In this document: positions 36,391 to 47,143 of the stretch, in pieces
Layout: each line of letters begins with the position of its first letter
Numbering within the stretch: position 1 is the first letter of the stretch
DNA from: Crocodylus rhombifer
Lineage: Eukaryota > Chordata > Crocodylia > Crocodylidae
Length of the DNA: 64,000 bases
Assembly (NCBI GenBank): GCA_038503035.1
Contig: JAVSML010021650.1
Coordinates: 124,001 to 188,000 of the forward strand
Direction of reading: 5' to 3'
The notes under the pieces: generated by a model
Database searches by the model: none
Told to the model about the DNA's origin: nothing
Seen by the model: the letters and a program-made list of their open reading frames with translations, nothing else
Position numbers and translations under genes: made by a program

Positions 36391-37508
36391 TCATGTTCAA
36401 AAAAGGGAGAAAGGAGGACCGGGGAAACTATAGGCCAGTTAGTCTTACCTTGATCCTGGGTCACCAACTGGCTGGAGGGCTGCACCCAGAGAGTGGTGGT
36501 GGATGGGTCATTTTCGACCTGGAGGGATGTGGGCAGTGGGGTCCCCCATGGCTCGGTCCTCGGGCCTGCACTGTTCAACATCTTCATCAGTGACTTGGAC
36601 AAGGAGGTAAAAAGCACCCTGTTCAAATTCGCAGACGACACTTAGATGTGGGGGGGAGTGGGCAAGCTAGATGGGAGGAATAGGCTGCAATCGGATCTAG
36701 ACAGGTTACAGGGGTGGGCGGACGAGAACAGGATGGGGTTCAACACTGACAAGTGCAAGGTGCTGCACCTGGGGAGGAAGAACCAGCAGCATACCTACAG
36801 ACTGGGGAGCTCCCTTCTCGTCAGTGCAGGGGCAGAAAAGGATCTTGGAGTCATCACTGATGCCACAATGAGCATGGGCCTGCAGTGTGGGGATGCAGTC
36901 AGGAAGGCCAACCATACCTTGTCATGCATCCACAGATGCGTCTCGAGCAGGTCCAAGGAGGTGATCCTGCCCCTCTGTGTGGCACTGGTCAGGCCGCAGT
37001 TGGAGTACTGTGTCCAGTTCTGGGCACCACACTTCAAGAGGGATGTGGACAACATGGAGAGGGTCCAGAGGAGGCCACTTGCATGATCAGGGGGCAGCAG
37101 GGCAGGCCCTATGAGGAGAGGCTACAGGACCTGAACCTGTTCAGCCTCCACAAGAGAAGGCTGAGGGGGGATCTAGTGGCCTGTTACAAACTAGTCAGGG
37201 GGGACCAGCAGGCATTAGGGGAGTCCCTGTTCCCTCAAGCACTACCAGGAGTGACTAGAAATAACGATCACAAGCTGGCAGAAGGTAGATTCAGACTAGA
37301 CATCAGGAGGCGCTACTTCACTGTTAGGGTGGCTAGGGTCTGGAACCAACTTCCAAGAGAAGTGGTGCTGGCTCCTACCCTGGGGGTGTTTAAGAGGAGG
37401 TTAGACAAACACCTTGCCGGGGTCGTTTGACCCCAATACTCTTTCCTGCCAAGGCAGGGGGTTGGACTTGATGATCTGCTCAGGTCCCTTCTGACCCTAC
37501 AAACTATG
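36391..37508 (+). pseudogene. CR1 LINE, RT C-terminus and 3' end, degraded
   Basis: The coding strand matches the CR1 reverse transcriptase. The copy begins at FKKGRKEDRGNYRPVSLT, then jumps across an internal deletion (about 36451-36461) to the WLEGRTQ region. The RT catalytic-site motif FADDT is readable at 36628-36642 but is followed at once by an in-frame TAG (36643-36645). RLQGWADENRMGFNTDKCKV and KRDVDNMERVQR follow, then the noncoding 3' end ending aaactatgaaa near 37508. The copy is dead. It lies in intron 16 between related AT-rich and GC-rich repeats. Confidence 0.92.
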
Positions 37509-37599
37509 AAAGGAGAAAACCATGGAAGTTCTCCTTTGAAGGAGAAAAACGTTGGAAACTGTGAGTTGCCCCTTGCAGGCTGGCAGAGTTCCAGCTTGC

Positions 37600-38330
37600 A
37601 AGTGCCTGCTTGGGGCTGGGGGCAGTGGAACGCAGGGGGCGTGTCTTGCGCATGTGCAAACGTGCAAATATGCACGTGGCCAGAAATACAGCCAGACAGC
37701 ATAGAGAGCAGCTCCCCCAGCTGCCTGGAGGTTAGTCTACAGGGGGAGGGGGCATGGATGGGTGGGGTGAAGGTAGATTGAGGCCCCCAAGCTGAGGGAG
37801 GGAGGGAGTGGGACAGGGTGGATCCCAGCAGTGACAGCAGCACTGAGCCTCCCTGCACTCCCACTCCCAGGACCCACTTGCTGGGCCATGAAGGCCTCCA
37901 GGGCAGCAGGACGGGGGGGCCCTGAGCCCTGGAGTAGGCAGCCCATATCTGCATACACATACAGACTCCACTCCACAGGAAGCGGGGCTGGGCTCTACAC
38001 TCTGCTGTGGCTGCAGCAGCTGCTACCTCCCACATGCAGCACCCAGGACTTGGGCACTGGGGGGAAGGGGGCTGTGGGCCCTGGTCCTATAGCCCTGGCA
38101 GCTGAGGGTCCCCTCCAGCAGGGGGTGCACTGGCAGGGAAGGGGGACTGTGGGATGGGAGTGAGAGGCAGCAGTAGGGTCAGGAGGATGCAGGCTGGGAG
38201 TGAGGGGCAACAGCATGGGCAGGGGGAAGGCACAAGCATATCAGGGCTGCTCAGTGCCACAAAGCCGGGGGGTGGAGGGACAACAACCACAGCTGGACCC
38301 ACATGCTGGTGAGCAAAGGGGGCAGGTGAA
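37600..38330. repeat. GC-rich repeat-like block beside copy 2
   Basis: This GC-rich DNA adjoins the AT-rich copy 2. Just outside the shared gagctc-type edge, similarity to the copy 1 and copy 3 flanks persists for some tens of bases (rich in ctgccccctttgctca-like words on the - strand). Long open frames on the - strand here look compositional. Family unassigned. Confidence 0.45.
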
Positions 38331-38609
38331 GCTCTGATTTTCCATGATTAAAAAAAAACAACATCAAACCCCAAAGTATATAGGTATTTAGAATTTATTT
38401 TATTATAATGATTGAGGCACTGGTAGGCTTCCAAATTGCTTTAAAATTGTTAATATATCAATAAAACATTGTGTTCAAGTGAGATAGAGACAGATAGATA
38501 GTAGCATTTCATTTTAATCACAGGAAAACATGGATTTGAGGTTTTTAATCAGAAAATTTGGGATTTTTATCAGAGAATTTGGGATTTTTAAACAGAAAAG
38601 CCAGGATCC
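38331..38609 (+). repeat. AT-rich repeat, copy 2
   Basis: The copy runs from gctctgattttccatgatta to agccaggatcc. It contains tatatcaataaaacattgtg (38453-38472) and three spaced near-repeats of aatttgggattttta near its right end. It is reverse-complementary to the repeat copies at 28750-29008 and 60931-61941. Both ends carry a version of ttttccatgatt in inverted orientation, so these may be terminal inverted repeats, but no target duplication was resolved. Confidence 0.75.
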
Positions 38610-38644
38610 GTGGTTACCACAAAGTTTCTAACAACAGATCAGAG

Positions 38645-38983
38645 TCATCCAGTAATCAGGTTTTCAGGAATGCTGAGTTCAGTTCGTAGGAAACCAGACA
38701 CTTCAGAAATGGTTTCCTCTTGATTCTGGGAATAGCGTGTTGTTGAAAGATCCAGCACTTCCACCTTGGAAACTTTTTTGGAGGAAAAAACAACATGGAT
38801 TACAGCTGATATGAAGGGACTTGGCCATCTGTCCCGGAGGGGGCAGGTCCTTCTGACAAATTCCAGCCAAAAACCTCTTGGCAGACGGTTGAGATTGAGG
38901 GTTTTAGAAGCCACAGCAACTAAGCACCAGTCTTTGATCTCCTCAACACTGCACAGCCGGGATGTGGGAGCTGCTGGTCACCG
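38645..38983 (-). other. Protein-like open stretch, unidentified (possible pseudogene)
   Basis: An uninterrupted frame of about 112 codons on the - strand ends with TGA at 38645. It includes CSVEEIKDWCLVAVASKTLN, WLEFVRRTCPLRDRWPSPFI and, near the end, VSKVEVLDLSTTRYSQNQEE. Composition looks more protein-like than neighbouring chance frames, with mixed charged and hydrophobic residues and no low complexity. I do not recognise the family, see no intron-exon structure, and the frame has a stop just upstream. It could be a fragment of a processed pseudogene or chance. Confidence 0.25.
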
Positions 38984-41521
38984 ACTACTCCTTGCAAGGA
39001 GTCTTCAAGTATTTCTGCCACAACTGCACCTACAGAAGCCGCTCCAATTCTACAGGGAAACGCACGTGTGTGAGCAGCACCCCACTGTGGGCCCATATCT
39101 GTAACAAACTGCGTGGAGGAAAGGTTGGCCTGACTCGCTTTCTCTCTCTGCTTGTTTGGGAGGCAGGGGTTGGGGTCTGATCTCTGTAGGTCCGATATCT
39201 CTGATCTCTGAGGGCAGCATTTGGCCATATGTGTTGATACTTGGTAGAGGGGACTGGGACTTATCAAGAGAGGCTGTTTGATATTATAGAATATCAGCGA
39301 CTGGCATTGACTGCTGACCAAACGTTTACGAGGTGCTGCCTCAGCACTGCCCTGCATTGTTTTATCTAGTTCAGTGTTTGACCTTGTTTTGCACAGGGTT
39401 GGGGCAGGGAAGGTGGTTGTGCTGTGGGACTCATTTTATTTAAGTATCTTCCTGTTTGCACACCAAGATGTGGATTCTGAATCCATACTTCCCATGGTGC
39501 AAGGCAAGAGCGTTTACCTGCTCTGCAGTCATCGGGGGTCCAGGGGCAGGATTTTATATTGCAGAGCCACGTCAGGAGAGACCAAGATTTGTTTCCTTCA
39601 GTCAGGTTCCAGTTGCTCATACAATTCTGCATTCAGATCTCTCTCCTCCAAGCTCAGTCTGAGCTATTTGGAGCTTTTTGCAGGTGTATGGTTCACATAC
39701 ATTGCTAATCTCTAGGACATGACAGGCTGGCTTCCAATCTTCTGGTTTTCATGTTGCAAAAAATTAAGCAAGACCTGAAAATGGAGAGTCTAGATCCAGC
39801 GTCCAAGCTTGTACTGATCCACGGATTCCTGCAACAGCCAGGTGCTCTGTCAGGGTGGGGAACATTTCTTGCCTTTATGTTGGAGGTGAAGTGAAAAAGA
39901 ATAGGATGTTCTGGGTTAGGGTGCTTCATCCACTTCCCTTTGTGACATCTGGTGCTTTTCTCAGCAGATTTCAGCTGCTATCTTGCTTTGGTTCCAAGTC
40001 AGAGCAGGGTTTTAAAAAGGACATGGCTGACATCTGTCTTTGGATTGGGGTGCTCAGGGAAGGTCCTCCTGAATTTCACTCCATGTTCCTCCTCTGTTTT
40101 CTTCCTCTGAGACTGACTGTTGAGACATCATGTACTTTGAGTTTAGTGGGCATTGTTACTTTCAGGAACAGGTAGATTTTGGTGCTGGGCACGCTTGGTA
40201 ATGTTGCTGAACCAACTCTTTCTCAGCCCCACTTTTCATTTCTACCTGAGCCCCAGTATGACAAGTCCTCAGTGCTCCAGCCCTGCTGGTCACTGGGGAA
40301 TTGTGAACCAAACTCCCCACTTGGGGCTGCGTTACGACATTTGTCTCCCAGCTCACAGTTGGAGCAGCGTGGAACTAGTGCTATGGGAAGCTCCTGGAAG
40401 GAGCGTGCTTCAGGAAACCATTCTGTCCTCTGGGTCACCCCTTCTCTCCAGAAAGCTCTGCAGGCTGGTGCCCAGGGGGAAGCAGCAGAGTGCTGCAGCT
40501 CAGGTCTTGCTTTTTGATATGCTAATGATGTACTTTACTCCCTAATGAATCCAGTGTCAGGTGCTTAAAAATAGTCCATGAAAGGGATGATATGGTGTCC
40601 AGGTACCCAAGCAAACAATTGTGTTGTTGAAGACCTGGATAGGTTGGACCAAATGAGCATTAGTGGCAAACCCTAGGGTTTGTGATTTGAAGATGTGATG
40701 AATTGTTCTCAGCAGTTCCTTATTTGTGAAGCAAATCCATACAAATGCTCAGACAGCCTCCTTGCTAGCTGCTTCACCAGGAAGAGCTGTGCAGAGGAAC
40801 TAGGCAAGTTCAGACGGGACTGATGAGAGAGGCTACAGATGTCTGTCTTTAAACCTCACTGACACACTGCGCCGGGGAACCCGACCTCCTGAAAGGCTCC
40901 CAAAGCTGAAAGAAAAAACTCCCTTCCCAGTTCCTATCCCTAATCTTGTCACCCCCAAACTTTTTAAAAGCAAAACACCTGTGCAGCAATTTTTTATAAA
41001 CCTAGCTGATGCCAGCAAATGAGCTGCCTTTCAGTTTGGGGCCAGCAGCTCATCGGTCTGTTATTTCAGAAAGGAAGAACCCCCTTGCTGGATTCCAGAT
41101 GATCACTCTCTTCTTTTCAGAAAACCTATTCTGCCAACTCGCAGTCCTCTTGGGCAGGTTGTCAGTGCCATAATTTTTTGCTTTGCAGTGGCAGTGAGCA
41201 GTCTGACTGTCACTTAAAGGTGAGGTTATTGGTGCTAGAGAAGCAGTTTTGCTGTCAGAGGTTTCCACTCCTTAAGTGGGTGTTGCACATACATCATTGC
41301 TGGGGTTTTCATCTCTACATTTACGGTTCATATACAGCCCTGTTTAGGGGAGCGTGCTCTCGGTGAGTGACCTGACACCTGGAACTTGGGACTCTTCTCT
41401 GTTGTGCTGTGACATTGCGATAAAGTGGAGAATGTGTTTGTTTCAGCACTGAATTTCAGGCCTGGCTGAACTATTCTCTGGGTCCAATTTCTAACCTGTG
41501 GGTAACTTCCATGTTTTTCAG

Positions 41522-41581
41522 CTGGATCCACAGGTACTGCAAGACAAAGACTGGCAGCGGACAGTCATCTCAATGAATGGA
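41522..41581 (+). CDS. BCR: BCR exon 17: end of C2 domain
   Basis: These 60 bp encode LDPQVLQDKDWQRTVISMNG in phase 0. This is the closing C2 segment, with the DWQRTVI strand. The acceptor is tttttcag and the donor full-consensus GTAAGT. Only 142 bp separate it from exon 18, the shortest intron in the window, after the 15-kb intron 16. Confidence 0.97.
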
Positions 41582-41723
41582 GTAAGTACAGAGAGCTGAG
41601 GCTGGCACTGCCTCTCTGCCAAGCCTTACTATCATGTTTTATTTTCTCTGCTCCTTGTTGTGATAGTTTAAAAAAATAAAATATGTATTGCTTGAAAGAT
41701 AACAAACAGTCTCTTCCTGACAG

Positions 41724-41833
41724 ATCGAAGTGAAACTATCTGTGAAATTTACCAGTCGGGAGTTCAGCCTGAAAAGAATGCCATCCCGCAAACAGACTGG
41801 GGTCTTTGGAGTCAAGATTGCTGTTGTCACCAA
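41724..41833 (+). CDS. BCR: BCR exon 18: C2-RhoGAP linker
   Basis: These 110 bp encode 36 residues plus two bases, starting [20 protein letters not shown] and ending [12 protein letters not shown]. The [20 protein letters not shown] run, completed by exon 19, is the entrance to the RhoGAP domain. The final AA joins G of exon 19 to give lysine. The donor is GTGAGT. A transposon stack begins about 30 bp downstream at 41862, which leaves this donor intact. Confidence 0.97.
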
Positions 41834-41861
41834 GTGAGTTGGCCAGTCACAGTTCTCAAAG

Positions 41862-42156
41862 AATCATAGAAAGTTAGGGTTGGAAGGGACCTCAGGAGGT
41901 CATCTAGTCCAACCCCCTGCTCAAAGCAGGACCATCCCCAACTAGATCATCCCAGCCAAGGCTTTGTCTAGCCAGGTCTTAAAACCCTCCAGTGTTGGAG
42001 AGTCCACAACCTCTCTGGGTAACCTTTTCCATTGCATGTTTACAACCCTCCTAGTGAGAGAATTCTTCCTAATATCTGACCTAAATTTCCCTTGCTGCAA
42101 CTTGAGACCATTGCTCCTTGTACTGTCATCCACCACCTCTGAGAATGGTGTAGCTC
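41862..42156 (-). mobile_element. Older CR1 3' end, left part of split copy
   Basis: On the + strand it begins aatcatagaaagttagggtt and continues ggaagggacctcaggaggtc, the antisense form of a sauropsid CR1 3' end. It stops at tgtagctc (42149-42156), the start of the hAT-like insertion, and resumes at 43494. The right part reaches the untranslated region and the end of the RT region. Confidence 0.92.
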
Positions 42157-43493
42157 AGCCGTTCCCAAACTCTGACACATTGAGTACCACCAGTTTAAAA
42201 AGATACAACTTTAAGTACCGGCAGCAAATTTTTCAGTTCAGCCTTAAGTACCAGTAGCAAATTTTTGTCATATAAATTATAATAAATCTGTTAACACCAG
42301 ATCATTAGATGCAGGGGTACCAGTGGATATAGTCTTCCTGGACTTCCGGAAGGCTTTTGACACTCTCTCACCCCGTTCTCATTAAGAAACTGGGGGGCTG
42401 TGGTGTAGACACCCACACAGTGAAATGGGTCGCCAACTGGTTGGAGGGCCGCACCCAGAGGGTGGTAGTGGATGGGTTCTTCTCAGCCTGGAAGGACGTG
42501 GGCAGTGGGGTTCCACAGGGCTCGGTCCTCGGGCCCGCACTGTTCAACATGTTCATCAGTGATTTGGATGAGGGGGTAAACACCCTGTTCAAATTTGCTG
42601 ATGACACTAAGATGTGGGGGGACATGGGCACACTGGAAGGTTGCAACAGGCTACAATCAGACCTAGACAGGTTACAAGGGTGGGCGGATGAGAATAGGAT
42701 GGGTTTCAACACAGACAAGTGCAAGGTGATGCACCTCAGGAGGAACAACCGGCACCATACCTACAGGTTAGGGAACTCCCCTCTTGTCAGCACGGAGGCG
42801 GAAAGGATCTTGGGGTCATCATTGACTCCAAGATGAACATGGGCCGGCAGTGTGGGGAGGCAGTCAGGAAGGCCAACCGTACCTTGTCATGCATCCACAG
42901 ATGGTCAGGCCGAGTTGGAGTACTGCATCCAGTTCTGGGCGCCACACTTCAAGAGGGATGTTGACAACATGGAGAGGGTCCAGAGGAGGTCACTCGTATG
43001 ATCAGGGGACAGCAGGGCAGGCCCTATGAGGAGAGACAACGGGACCTGAACCTGTTCAGCCTCCAAAAAAGAAGGCTGAGGGGGGATCTTGTGGCCTGTT
43101 ATAAACTAGTCAGAGGGGACCAGCAGGCACTGGGGGAGTCCCTGTTCCCCTGAGCACTGCCAGGAGTGACCAGGAATAACGGTCACAAGCTGGCAGAGGG
43201 TAGGTTTAGGTTAGATATCAGGAGGCGCTACTTCACGGTCAGGGCAGCTAGGGTCTGGAACCAACTTCCAAGAGAAGTGGTGCAGGCTCCTACCCTGGGG
43301 GTCTTTAAGAGGAGGTTAGATAAACATCTTGCTGGGGTCATTTGACCCCAGTATTCTTTTCTGCCATGGCAGGGGGTCGGACTAGATGATCTGCTCAGGT
43401 CCCTTCCGACCCTAGAAACTATGAAACGCATACCACTGACGGGTTGTCTGCATACCACTGGTGGGACCTATTCCACAGATTGGGAATCGGTAG
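42157..43493. mobile_element. hAT-like element inserted in CR1
   Basis: The left end reads agccgttcccaaactctg and the right end, on the - strand, ctaccgattcccaatctg, a typical hAT-like terminal pair. It is flanked by the 8-bp near-duplication TGTAGCTC (42149-42156) and TCTAGCTC (43494-43501). Its own DNA is only about 42157-42299 plus 43429-43493, with words such as agtaccagtagcaaattttt and taccactggtgg. The middle is a later CR1. Confidence 0.82.
42300..43428 (+). pseudogene. CR1 LINE, RT C-terminus and 3' end, degraded
   Basis: The coding strand gives DIVFLDFRKAFDT, a frameshift near 42361-42377, then [33 protein letters not shown] and the catalytic-site motif FADDTK at 42594-42611. A second frameshift lies near 42806-42810 within AEKDLG. 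About 50 bp present in the copy at 36391 are missing near 42904. The 3' end terminates aaactatgaaa near 43428. The copy cannot produce protein. It is the innermost, youngest layer of this stack. Confidence 0.92.
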
Positions 43494-43765
43494 TCTAGCT
43501 CCGTCCTCTTTCAAACCCCACTTCAGATACTTGAAGGCTGCTAGTCAATCCTCTCTCATCTTCTCTTTTCTAGACTAAATAAGCCCAGTTTTCTCAGGCT
43601 CTCATCATAAGTCATGTGCCCCAGCCCCTTCACCACTTTCGTTGCCCTCTGCTAGACTCTCTCCAATTTGTTCACATCTTTTCTGTAGTGGGGAGCCCAA
43701 AACTGAACACAGTACTCCAGATGTGGCCTCACCAGTGCTGAATACTCACCTCACCAGTGCTGAGA
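43494..43765 (-). mobile_element. Older CR1, right part of split copy
   Basis: The sequence from gtcctctttcaaaccccac to gatgtggcctcaccagtgct is antisense CR1 and continues the part that ends at 42156. A local duplication ctcaccagtgctga occurs at 43728-43741 and 43750-43763. Confidence 0.88.
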
Positions 43766-44550
43766 TTCACCAATCTCTTCTTTGTTGATTTATTTTAAAC
43801 ACAGTGGACCAAGGAAGTAGCTCCTGGTTTTGTCCTCAGTGAGCAGACAGATCCATATACCTTTCTATCCCTGCATGACTCTTATCAATAGCAATTTCTA
43901 CAGAAAAGAACTGTTTTGTATCCTAGCAACTTCATTCTTTGCATGGAAAAAAAACAAACCACCCCCGTGCTTGGAAACCCAAGGTGTTTACTTCAAACAT
44001 CTCTCACTTTGCTGTATTCCAGAAATGCCCCCTGACCTTTTTGTCTGTACTCAGCTGACTTGGCCCAGATTTCCAAAGCTACTGAATTGCAGTATTTCCT
44101 TTCCGTGCTTGGAAATGTTCAAGCGCTCTGGATCCTGTTGTATTATATTAACCCTTGATCTTTTGTTATGAATTGTTTGCCAAGAGAAACCTGTTTGTTC
44201 ATGTTAGATAATTTGGGAGCCTTGGAATTTCCTCCCCAGGGAAGTGCAGTAACTCGGCAGCAGCAGAGCTGCTGTGGAACCCTCTAATCACCTGCTAGTG
44301 TTCCAGTCACTGTGCATAGATGACCCAGCCGTACGCTCCAGTCTGCAGAAGCAGTCAAAGCAGGGACCTTGCAACATTTCAGAGAATTTTCCATAGCTTT
44401 AACTGCACTTTCTGTGCCCTCTCTGGCCCTGCTGTTTGCTCCAACCATCTCCCTCTCCTTCCATCAGGACGTGTATCCACATCTTCCCTACCCCAACCCC
44501 AACAGACTTACCAGCTGGGGGTAGCTGTTAGCTTCCTGTTTAGTCTATGG

Positions 44551-44700
44551 TCAGATCTCCAAATCTGCCAAATCTTTTCCAAAGCTTTTCCAAATCGATA
44601 CAGAGCTTTTACTTGGTCTCCCGATTCAATTCAGATTTGGAGATTTGGTCCCCGAATCTCCTCTGAATCAAATCAGCTGCCAAAGCTTCACACAGCCCTA
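44551..44700. mobile_element. hAT-type element, second copy (partial)
   Basis: The right end gcttcacacagcccta (44685-44700) is the exact reverse complement of the left terminal repeat of the element at 30575. The subterminal gaatcaaatcagctgcc and gatttggagatttggt stretches also match that element. The left terminus is not visible, so the copy is truncated or internally deleted. No target duplication was resolved. Confidence 0.82.
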
Positions 44701-45112
44701 GCAGTTAATACTAATGAGCTCACCAAGTGCTCTTCTCTCAGAAGCTAAAGTCCCCCCTCGGTGCGAGTGTGCACAGATGGGCCTGTTTACCACATTGCTA
44801 CAAAAACAGTTTCACTAAATTTCCTGTCCAGAAAAACAAGCTCCTTGGAGAACTACCATATGACAGGGAGAATCCAGTGGTTACATCCTTACCTCTTACT
44901 ATTTCTTAAACTAGTAACATTCAAAGCAGGGGCTCTTAAACTGTGGTAACTAGGCTCCATTCACTTCAGCACAACTGGCTGAAAAGAGGCTACATGATGT
45001 TTGTGAGCCACTGACCTGGAGTGGTCTCATTCTGCCCCCTGCCTAATGCGAGCCTGGTAATAGTGTTCTTTCCACATACACTGGACTGAACTCTTCTTTC
45101 CAACTTTTTCAG

Positions 45113-45252
45113 GAGGGAGAGATCCAAGGTGCCTTACATTGTGCGCCAGTGTGTGGAGGAGATAGAGCGGCGTGGGATGGAGGAAGTGGGCATTTATCGT
45201 GTCTCAGGGGTTGCAACTGATATCCAGGCCTTGAAAGCTGCCTTCGATGTCA
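45113..45252 (+). CDS. BCR: BCR exon 19: RhoGAP domain with arginine finger
   Basis: These 140 bp complete a lysine and encode 46 residues plus one base, starting [20 protein letters not shown] and ending [20 protein letters not shown] carries the arginine finger that inserts into the Rac active site to accelerate GTP hydrolysis (equivalent to human Arg1090 by counting from the C-terminus). The donor GTAAGT follows the split asparagine codon. In human, e19a2 junctions define the p230 fusion, so the following intron is the equivalent of the micro breakpoint cluster. Confidence 0.98.
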
Positions 45253-46069
45253 GTAAGTATTTGCTCCTGATGTTTTCGTCCCCACTGGTACTACACTGCA
45301 AGTGCCCTTTCAGGTTGCTGTACTGCGTTAATTGTGCCTAGCCCAGGAAGCATTAAGAAATGGAGATGCTGGCACAAGGGTTATCATCTAAAACACACAA
45401 TGGCTTTAATAGTGTGATCTCCAGGTACAGACATACACAATGGACTGGACCCTTGCCCTGAGAAATACACTAGTTCTGCCCAGCAGGCACAACTTGTTGG
45501 TTTGCCACACCATGCCACACGCTCCCTAGAGGAAGTGGGAGCAGCCAGAAGCCTCACTTCCTACATGGTCCTGGTGACTTGGGATGAATGAGGCACTTGC
45601 AGCTGCTTGAAGAAGCTGAGGGCATCTCTGAGTATTGGGATGGTCCAAACAGGGAACAGAAATGCATTTAATTGAACTTATATGAGGCTTGATCCAAATT
45701 TCATTGACGACGTTGGAAAAACCCTTTTTTGACTTTGCTGGGTGTTGGATCTGGCCCAGGATAATGACAAAGTAGAAGTACTTCTGGGTATTTTGGGTTT
45801 ACCTCTCACCCAGGCTGATTGATTCAGGGGCATTGGGCTTATAGCTGCTTAACAGTCACAGGGCAGTGAATGTAATTCACTGCGTGGCACTGAGATGAGA
45901 TGAATGGAGAATGTTGCAGTCAGTCCAAGCACAGTAACAGCAGGCAGTGAGCATCTGCGTTTTGGGCAAAGAGAAAGAATAAACAAAGGGAACAAAATAG
46001 AGGCAGCCAGAAGAGCGAACAAAAGACCAGTATTTCATTACGTGCCTATCTCCTTGCTTTCTTTTCCAG
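45253..46069 (+). other. BCR: BCR intron 19, no gene seen
   Basis: This 817-bp intron has no recognised repeat. The acceptor is cttttccag. The upstream open frame that runs into exon 20 (from 45904) is intronic readthrough. Confidence 0.8.
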
Positions 46070-46204
46070 ACAACAAAGATGTGTCGGTGATGATGAGCGA
46101 GATGGATGTTAACGCCATTGCTGGAACATTAAAGCTGTATTTCAGAGAACTGCCTGAGCCCCTCTTCACAGATGAACTGTACCCCAACTTTGCAGAAGGC
46201 ATCG
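46070..46204 (+). CDS. BCR: BCR exon 20: RhoGAP domain
   Basis: These 135 bp complete one asparagine and encode 44 residues plus one base, starting [20 protein letters not shown] and ending [27 protein letters not shown] is the second RhoGAP signature block; its lysine and the ELPEPL turn contact the GTPase switch regions. The final G joins CA of exon 21 as alanine. The donor GTGTGT is unusual but the frame requires it. Confidence 0.97.
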
Positions 46205-46718
46205 GTGTGTAGCAGCAGAAATATATGTTAAATATGATAAATTAACATTGTGCTTCCTTTTTTAAAAGGCACTTTAGCAGCATAAACAGTAATGTCTATA
46301 ATATTACTGTAATACAGTGGAGGTGAAGGGCTCTTACTTTTTAATCAGCCTGAATCCTACCTTGATTAGATTTTAGACTGGGGAAAGGTGCAAAAAGGCT
46401 GAGTTTTGGACATTAAGAATGGAAGAGAGATCCAGTTTAGAAGGATTTGAGTTGCAGCTTCCTAGGTTGATTCAGAGCAGGGGTGTCTCATTGGTTTGGG
46501 GTCTGGGTTGCTTTTACATCCCCTGCACAAAGGACAGGATTCTTAATCCCCCTGTTAGAAGAAAACTGAAAATCCAAGGGGGAGAGAGGCTGTGCCTGGG
46601 AATACTGAGCCTCTTGCTTGTGATATTGTTGCAAAACATTTAGCATCACCTAGTGGCAAGTTCTGCTGTACATTAAGGTCTCATTCCTTTCCTGTGTGGT
46701 CATGTTTTTCTCCTGCAG
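46205..46718 (+). other. BCR: BCR intron 20, no gene seen
   Basis: This 514-bp intron between the GTGTGT donor and the tcctgcag acceptor has no recognised repeat. Confidence 0.8.
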
Positions 46719-46824
46719 CACTTTCAGATCCGGTTGCAAAGGAAAGCTGCATGCTGAACCTATTGCTGTCACTTCCAGAACCTAACCTTGTGACATTCCT
46801 TTTCCTTCTGGACCATTTAAAAAG
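46719..46824 (+). CDS. BCR: BCR exon 21: RhoGAP domain
   Basis: These 106 bp complete an alanine and encode [20 protein letters not shown] then [14 protein letters not shown] plus two bases. This is the hydrophobic helix pair in the RhoGAP core, and [14 protein letters not shown] is a hallmark stretch. The [10 protein letters not shown] version agrees with BCR rather than the paralogue ABR as I recall them. The donor is GTAACA. Confidence 0.97.
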
Positions 46825-47098
46825 GTAACACAGAGACTCCTCAGACAGGAGCACTAACTGTGTAGATCAAGTCAGACCTATCTTGGATAGAGGTTATAGG
46901 CTGAATTATCTATATGGCACCTTTTTGCTGATTTTTCCCATAATAACTATTGAGTAGTCCATGCAAAATAGTCTTGTTAGGGGCTAAATCTTGAATTCTG
47001 TACTTCTTGATGGCACTGGAATTGTACTCAAGGAAGAGGGGAGAAAGATGATAACAGCTGGAACTAATGAAAATGTGAGTTCCTGCTATCCTTCTCTT

Positions 47099-47112
47099 CC
47101 CCCCCCTCCCCC

Positions 47113-47133
<21 letters not shown>
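47099..47133. repeat. Poly-C homopolymer
   Basis: Thirty-five bases are C except for a single T at 47107, and the tract is followed by a 15-base A run. It is similar in form to the tracts at 2370-2389 and 31062-31105. Confidence 0.97.

Positions 47134-47143
<10 letters not shown>

Larger units (their letters stand above)
26249..41521 (+). other. BCR: BCR intron 16 (15.3 kb), transposon sink
   Basis: Roughly half of this intron is recognisable repeat or repeat-like sequence: the copy 1 AT-rich element and GC-rich DNA at 28.1-29.8 kb, the nested CR1/LTR-like/hAT block at 29.94-32.5 kb with an assembly gap, a CR1 at 36.4-37.5 kb, and the GC-rich and AT-rich block at 37.6-38.6 kb. The stretches 26.3-28.0, 32.5-36.3 and 39.2-41.5 kb contain nothing I can assign. 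A protein-like open stretch on the - strand lies at 38645-38983. The acceptor at 41522 is tttttcag. Confidence 0.8.
41834..45112 (+). other. BCR: BCR intron 18: nested transposons
   Basis: This 3279-bp intron carries an antisense CR1 (41862-42148 and 43502-43765) split by a hAT-like element that is itself split by a sense CR1. A fragment of the 30575 hAT family lies at 44551-44700. The stretches 43770-44545 and 44705-45060 are unassigned. The acceptor is ctttttcag. Confidence 0.85.

Noticed and set aside
37313..38035. 240-codon - strand frame
   Set aside because: It begins in the GC-rich block and ends inside the antisense of a CR1 3' end (its terminal residues recur at 6427-6528 and 43228-43458), so it is repeat-derived.
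45904..46069. Coding extension upstream of exon 20
   Set aside because: The frame is open by chance, but a clean cttttccag acceptor and correct phase place the exon start at 46070.
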